Below are positions 30,262 through 33,885 of a stretch of DNA of 33,885 nt, piece by piece (the first letter of the stretch is position 1; each line of letters starts with the position of its first letter). Made by a program: the position numbers and the translations under genes. The notes under the pieces are model-generated. The model was not told where the DNA came from. It was given only the letters and a program-made list of their open reading frames with translations, and made no database searches. The DNA is from an uncultured Lachnospiraceae bacterium (GTDB taxonomy: Bacteria; Bacillota; Clostridia; Lachnospirales; Lachnospiraceae): positions 1-33,885 of the forward strand of contig CAJUOO010000034.1 of NCBI GenBank assembly GCA_910588535.1, written 5' to 3'.

Positions 30262-31611
30262 ATGACATCTGTTTTCAAAGAAAAAAATATTTCTAAAGCG
30301 ATTATGATAGTTGGATTGCCCGCTATGTTGGGACAGCTCACAACACTTATCTATAATATTGCTGACACATTTTTTGTCTCTTTGACCAAGGAACCTGCAA
30401 CGATCGCTGCAGTAACATTATGTGCACCGATATTACTTATTATCATGTCGATCGCTTGTATTTTTGGGATGGGAGGCAGCAGTGTAATTGCCAGATTACT
30501 AGGAGAAGAAAAGAAAGAAGAAGCTGGATCTACTATAAATTTTTGCATGTATGCAATGGCAATTGCAGGTATTATCACGCTTATTCTGGGGCTGGTATTT
30601 TTGCAGCCGCTGGCCAAAATATCTGGTGCAGATACAGATAATATCACTTATACCTGCGATTATCTGAAATGGATTTTTATAGGTGCTCCCTTTATTATGT
30701 TGGCAAATGGATTTGTTCATTTATTTCGTTCAATTGGTCTGATAAAAGAAAGTACGATTGGATTAGTACTGGGAAATGTGATCAATATGGTATTGGATTA
30801 TATCTTTATAGCTATCTTTAAATGGGGAACAGCAGGGGCGGCACTTGCAACTTCCTTAGGATTTGTCTGTGCGACAATCTATTATATAGCCTGCATGTTT
30901 CGTGAGGACCATAAAGGAAACCCACTGGTTCCATTGGCGCCAAAATACTTTAAGCCAACGACAACAATCATTCGCAATGTCGTAAGTATTGGTATTCCGG
31001 GTGCTCTTATAACAGTGCTTATGAGCGTATCCAACATTGTTCTTAATAACTATATCAGTATTTACGGATCTAACGCAGTAGCTTCTTATGGCATTGCATA
31101 TAAGCTGGATATGATTCCCATCTTATTGTCCGTAGGATTATCGCAGGGTGTCGCTCCTTTGGTGGGATATTGTTATGGAGGAAATGAGAAAAAACGAATG
31201 TCTGATATTGTAAAATATACAATATTTTATGGCTTTCTTATGGGTACCATATTTACTGTTCTCTTTGTATTTTTTGGAAAGTCACTTGCTGCCATATTTC
31301 TACAAGACGCCGTTTTAATTGAGCAGACAGGATACTTTTTAAAAATTCTTTGCCTGTCAGCTCCTATGCTTGGCGTTATCAATATGATAACAAGCTATTT
31401 TCAGGCACTAGGAAAAGCGATGAAATCACTAATTATTACTGTGCTAAGAAATGCTGTGCTATTTATTCCGGGAGTAATGATCTTGAATTACTTTTGGCAA
31501 CTAAATGGCGTGATCGCAGCACAGCCTGTCGTCGAAACGCTATTGACCATCCTCTGCGTATCCATGTATATCAAAGATATCCATTCATTCCATCCATTCA
31601 CAAACTTTTGA
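30262..31611 (+). CDS. MATE family efflux transporter
   Basis: 449 aa with about twelve membrane helices and both MATE halves (NIADTFFVSLTKEPATIAAV; PMLGVINMITSYFQALGKA). It belongs to the group with the IGLPAMLGQLTTLIYN-type first helix and differs clearly from the MATE protein at 5332-6672. The start at 30262 follows GAGAGGAAAAAAAA; a longer frame from 30199 lacks a site. The divergent Crp/Fnr gene is the likely regulator. A strong bidirectional hairpin terminator follows. The substrate is unknown; cationic drugs are typical. Confidence 0.92.
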   Translation: MTSVFKEKNISKAIMIVGLPAMLGQLTTLIYNIADTFFVSLTKEPATIAAVTLCAPILLIIMSIACIFGMGGSSVIARLLGEEKKEEAGSTINFCMYAMAIAGIITLILGLVFLQPLAKISGADTDNITYTCDYLKWIFIGAPFIMLANGFVHLFRSIGLIKESTIGLVLGNVINMVLDYIFIAIFKWGTAGAALATSLGFVCATIYYIACMFREDHKGNPLVPLAPKYFKPTTTIIRNVVSIGIPGALITVLMSVSNIVLNNYISIYGSNAVASYGIAYKLDMIPILLSVGLSQGVAPLVGYCYGGNEKKRMSDIVKYTIFYGFLMGTIFTVLFVFFGKSLAAIFLQDAVLIEQTGYFLKILCLSAPMLGVINMITSYFQALGKAMKSLIITVLRNAVLFIPGVMILNYFWQLNGVIAAQPVVETLLTILCVSMYIKDIHSFHPFTNF

Positions 31612-31644
31612 CAAAGTAACACCGACACTGTGCACTGCAAAAAT

Positions 31645-31695
31645 GGGACAAGATAGAAAAACCCTTAACACTATTGGGTCTTTCTACCTTGTCCC
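31645..31695. terminator. bidirectional terminator between MATE and threonine synthase genes
   Basis: GGGACAAG-A-TAGAAA-AACCC pairs with GGGT-CTTTCTA-CCTTGTCCC around a short loop, giving a stem of about 20 bp at the point where the two convergent genes meet. Confidence 0.75.
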
Positions 31696-31747
31696 TCTTG
31701 TCACATGGCACTTGTGCATGACTCTCCGCCACACACATCTCCACTAT

Positions 31748-33238
31748 TTATTTTGTAAGTATCTCTCTTACCATCTCTTTCATCTTATCCTTTGCACATA
31801 CTTGTGTATGTAACACCTGAGCGCTCCGTATCTCCTCAATAGCCTTTGGCACTGGCACATTAGAAATACGACACAGTTCATCCACCAGCTCAAAATCACC
31901 CATCCCTTGGTACTTATCTCCATCGATCGCTTCCATCACACTTCTGGTAAATTTATAGGGACTTGCGGTGGACGCAATCAAAGTCTTTGTCTCATCCTTT
32001 GAATCTTCTTTATATTTCTCATATACAGCCGCTGCCACTGCTGTGTGAGTATCCAGCACATATCCACTGTCCTCATACACTGTGTGGATGACCTGCGCTG
32101 TCTCCTCCTCCGTAGCATAATTGCCATAAAAATCCTGAAGCTGATCTTTCATCTCCTCCTTGAGAGAATAAACCCCTTCTTGAGAGAGCTGCTTCATCAA
32201 CTCCTGATTCACCGATGAATCCTCTCCCACCAGCTTATAAATCAATCGCTCCAGATTACTAGAAATAAGAATATCCATAGACGGAGAACTGGTCAAGATA
32301 AATTCTCTGTTTCTATTATAGCTTCCTGTCGAAAAGAAATCATATAACACTTTATTTTCATTAGAAGCGCAGATAAGCTTTCCAATAGGTACTCCCATTT
32401 GCTTTGCATAAAAAGCTGCCAAAATATTACCAAAATTTCCTGTTGGCACAGCGACATTCAAAGCTTCCCCCTCAACAAGCTCCCCTTCTGCAAGGAGCTT
32501 TGCATAGGAATATACATAGTACACAACCTGAGGAATCAACCGCCCAATATTAATAGAATTGGCGGAAGAAAGCTGTATATGGCAGCCACTGAGCTCATCT
32601 GCAAATTCCTTATCATGAAAGATCTCCTTCACTCCATTCTGCGCATCGTCAAAATTCCCCTGAATAGCAACAACACTGGTGTTCTTTCCCTTCTGTGTCA
32701 CCATCTGCTGCTTCTGAATGGGACTCACCCCATTCTCAGGATAAAATACGATAATCTTTGTCCCTTCTACATCAGAAAAACCTGCCAAAGCTGCCTTCCC
32801 GGTATCACCGGAGGTCGCCGTCAATATCACAATGGTATTTGTCACATGATTTTTTTTCGCCGCCGTTGTCATCAAATGTGGCAATATAGAGAGCGCTATA
32901 TCTTTAAACGCTATCGTCGCCCCGTGAAACAATTCAAGATAATATGCGCCATTAACCTTTGCAATGGGAACAATCTCCTCTGTGTCAAACTTTTCATCAT
33001 ACGCCTTAGCAATACAGCTTTCCAACTCTTCCTTAGTAAAATCTGTAAAAAACAGCTTCATCACCTCATAGGCTGTCTCCTGATAACTAAGTTTAGAAAT
33101 CTCCTCCATCGCAAGCGCAAGCTTTGGAATCTGAACCGGCACAAACAAGCCGCCATCATCTGCCAATCCCTTTAAAATAGCCTGCGAAGCTGATATCGGC
33201 TCACTGTCGCTTCTGGTGCTCTTGTATAACAAATCCAT
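31748..33238 (-). CDS. thrC: threonine synthase
   Basis: 496 aa, PLP-dependent. It converts O-phosphohomoserine to threonine in the last step of the pathway. It opens with LLYKSTRSDSEPISASQAIL and carries the PLP lysine near residue 112 in FHGATIAFKDIAL; TATSGDTGKAALAGF and SANSINIGRLIPQVVYYVYS are also characteristic. The length fits the E. coli/fungal type of about 430-500 aa. Two ATGs three codons apart (33247, 33238) share AGAGG sites; 33238 (MDLLYKS) is preferred. A TTGCAA/TATACT promoter lies 60 bp upstream. Together with aspartate kinase it covers the ends of the threonine branch. Confidence 0.96.
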   Translation of the reverse strand: MDLLYKSTRSDSEPISASQAILKGLADDGGLFVPVQIPKLALAMEEISKLSYQETAYEVMKLFFTDFTKEELESCIAKAYDEKFDTEEIVPIAKVNGAYYLELFHGATIAFKDIALSILPHLMTTAAKKNHVTNTIVILTATSGDTGKAALAGFSDVEGTKIIVFYPENGVSPIQKQQMVTQKGKNTSVVAIQGNFDDAQNGVKEIFHDKEFADELSGCHIQLSSANSINIGRLIPQVVYYVYSYAKLLAEGELVEGEALNVAVPTGNFGNILAAFYAKQMGVPIGKLICASNENKVLYDFFSTGSYNRNREFILTSSPSMDILISSNLERLIYKLVGEDSSVNQELMKQLSQEGVYSLKEEMKDQLQDFYGNYATEEETAQVIHTVYEDSGYVLDTHTAVAAAVYEKYKEDSKDETKTLIASTASPYKFTRSVMEAIDGDKYQGMGDFELVDELCRISNVPVPKAIEEIRSAQVLHTQVCAKDKMKEMVREILTK

Positions 33239-33297
33239 CCTCTTCATCCTCTTCTATTCGTTATTTTTCATTTTGTATAGAAAAAATATATGGCTAC

Positions 33298-33326
33298 AGT
33301 ATAACACCATCTAAAATAATTTGCAA
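33298..33326 (-). promoter_or_regulatory. promoter of threonine synthase
   Basis: Minus-strand TTGCAA, 17-bp spacer and TATACT. No attenuator or T-box-like structure is evident in the short leader. Confidence 0.6.
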
Positions 33327-33477
33327 GCTTTGGTTTTATCTGTGCTTTAATGCGTAGTACATATATTATATATATCTTTAGAGATGAAGTATTAATAAAA
33401 CACTTGAGATAAAGATTTGAACCTATAACTATTAATGGGTAAGAATAGCAATAAAGATTCATTTGTATATATGGTTT

Positions 33478-33885
33478 TGTTGTTCTTTTATCATTTTCGG
33501 AAGAGGTCCGTATAGCCCGACCGCTGTTTTCCTCCGTCACCCCGCTCCCGCTTAGTGAAAAACGTAACGGATACTAAGCTCGTGAAAAACCTCGCTAAGT
33601 ACCGACGTTTTTCAATAGGTTCCTTGAGGAAAACAGCGGTCGGGCTATACTACTTTTATTAAATATTTCAGATACGCTGTGATTCTTTATATATATATAT
33701 ATGTAACCCTATTTTATGGTTCTCTTGTTTGTATTCATAGAGTATCAAATTTTCATAAAGAAGACAACAAAAATTATCAATCCTGTACAAGCAAAGATAC
33801 AACGTGTTTTGATTAATTGATAAAAGTAGTCCGGCGAATTGCCTGTGGTTCTCAAGGAACCTATTGAAAAACGCCGGCGCTTAGC
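33478..33885. repeat. palindromic composite element, copy 4 (cut by window end)
   Basis: The left flank TTTTATCATTTTCGGAAG is followed by a hairpin at 33510-33650 with perfect 25-bp arms (GTATAGCCCGACCGCTGTTT...). The spacer of about 178 bp matches copy 2 in reverse and includes a short TA run near 33690. The second hairpin begins at 33829 (GTCCGGCGAATTGCCTGTGG) and is truncated at the window edge. Orientation is opposite to copy 2. Confidence 0.85.

Noticed and set aside
32399..33175. 258-codon plus-strand frame
   Set aside because: It is antisense to threonine synthase, whose frame and motifs are unmistakable.
33268..33540. 90-codon minus-strand frame beginning MTEENSGRAIRT
   Set aside because: It starts in the palindromic element and runs through AT-rich intergenic DNA and the thrC promoter. 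There is no ribosome binding site and no protein-like composition.
33685..33702. TA dinucleotide run as a functional repeat
   Set aside because: A short low-complexity stretch inside the element's AT-rich spacer; nothing supports a role.

Overview
The window looks like chromosomal DNA of a low-to-mid GC Gram-positive of the Clostridia, most likely a Lachnospiraceae gut anaerobe. The evidence is strong AGGAGG-type ribosome binding sites, TTGACA/TATAAT promoters, and a gene set typical of that family (FapA/DUF342, a DUF4358-MBOAT-DHHW trio, the TIGR03915/TIGR03916 pair, small HPr-like proteins). The genus cannot be fixed from the sequence alone. Most genes lie on the minus strand. The exceptions are a DNA glycosylase, a CheY/CheX-like pair and one MATE exporter.

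Layout. 1-2800: an EpsN-like sugar aminotransferase with a structured leader, then an AraC/GyrI-type regulator. 2860-3225: half of a dispersed palindromic element. 3310-5235: a DUF2828 protein with a MIDAS-bearing vWA domain, preceded on the same strand by about 375 nt of structured non-coding sequence that contains a tRNA mimic. 5332-7973: a MATE exporter and a DUF4129-like membrane protein with overlapping ends. 8293-9165: uppP. 9368-9880: the most complete copy of the palindromic element. 9912-16104: a deoxyinosine/uracil-type DNA glycosylase, a secreted E-set protein, aspartate kinase, and a dinG-like helicase/nuclease - parA - small charged protein operon. 16310-19250: an HPr-like protein without the active-site His, and the TIGR03915 plus radical-SAM pair. 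19525-24175: FapA and the polysaccharide O-acetylation trio. 24372-27981: a two-component system and a divergent CheY/CheX-like pair. 28107-31611: a small membrane protein, a TetR regulator, gene remnants, and a Crp/Fnr regulator divergent from a second MATE pump. 31748-33238: threonine synthase. 33478-end: another palindromic element, cut by the window edge.

The most unusual feature is at 4849-5235. Directly upstream of the DUF2828/vWA gene, on the same strand, lies a 116-nt RNA with a tRNA acceptor stem, a canonical D arm and a canonical T arm. In place of the anticodon arm it has a roughly 60-nt bulged arm. This is reminiscent of bacterial Y RNAs (YrlA), the tRNA-mimicking partners of the vWA-containing Ro proteins. 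A cis-encoded RNA partner for a DUF2828 protein is an inference and would be new as far as I know.

The second theme is repeats. A non-coding composite element has two hairpins of about 140 bp in inverted orientation around a conserved AT-rich spacer. It occurs four times in whole or part, and its stems show compensatory base changes between copies. A second, shorter repeat puts a hairpin followed by a GGGAG Shine-Dalgarno directly in front of several minus-strand genes.
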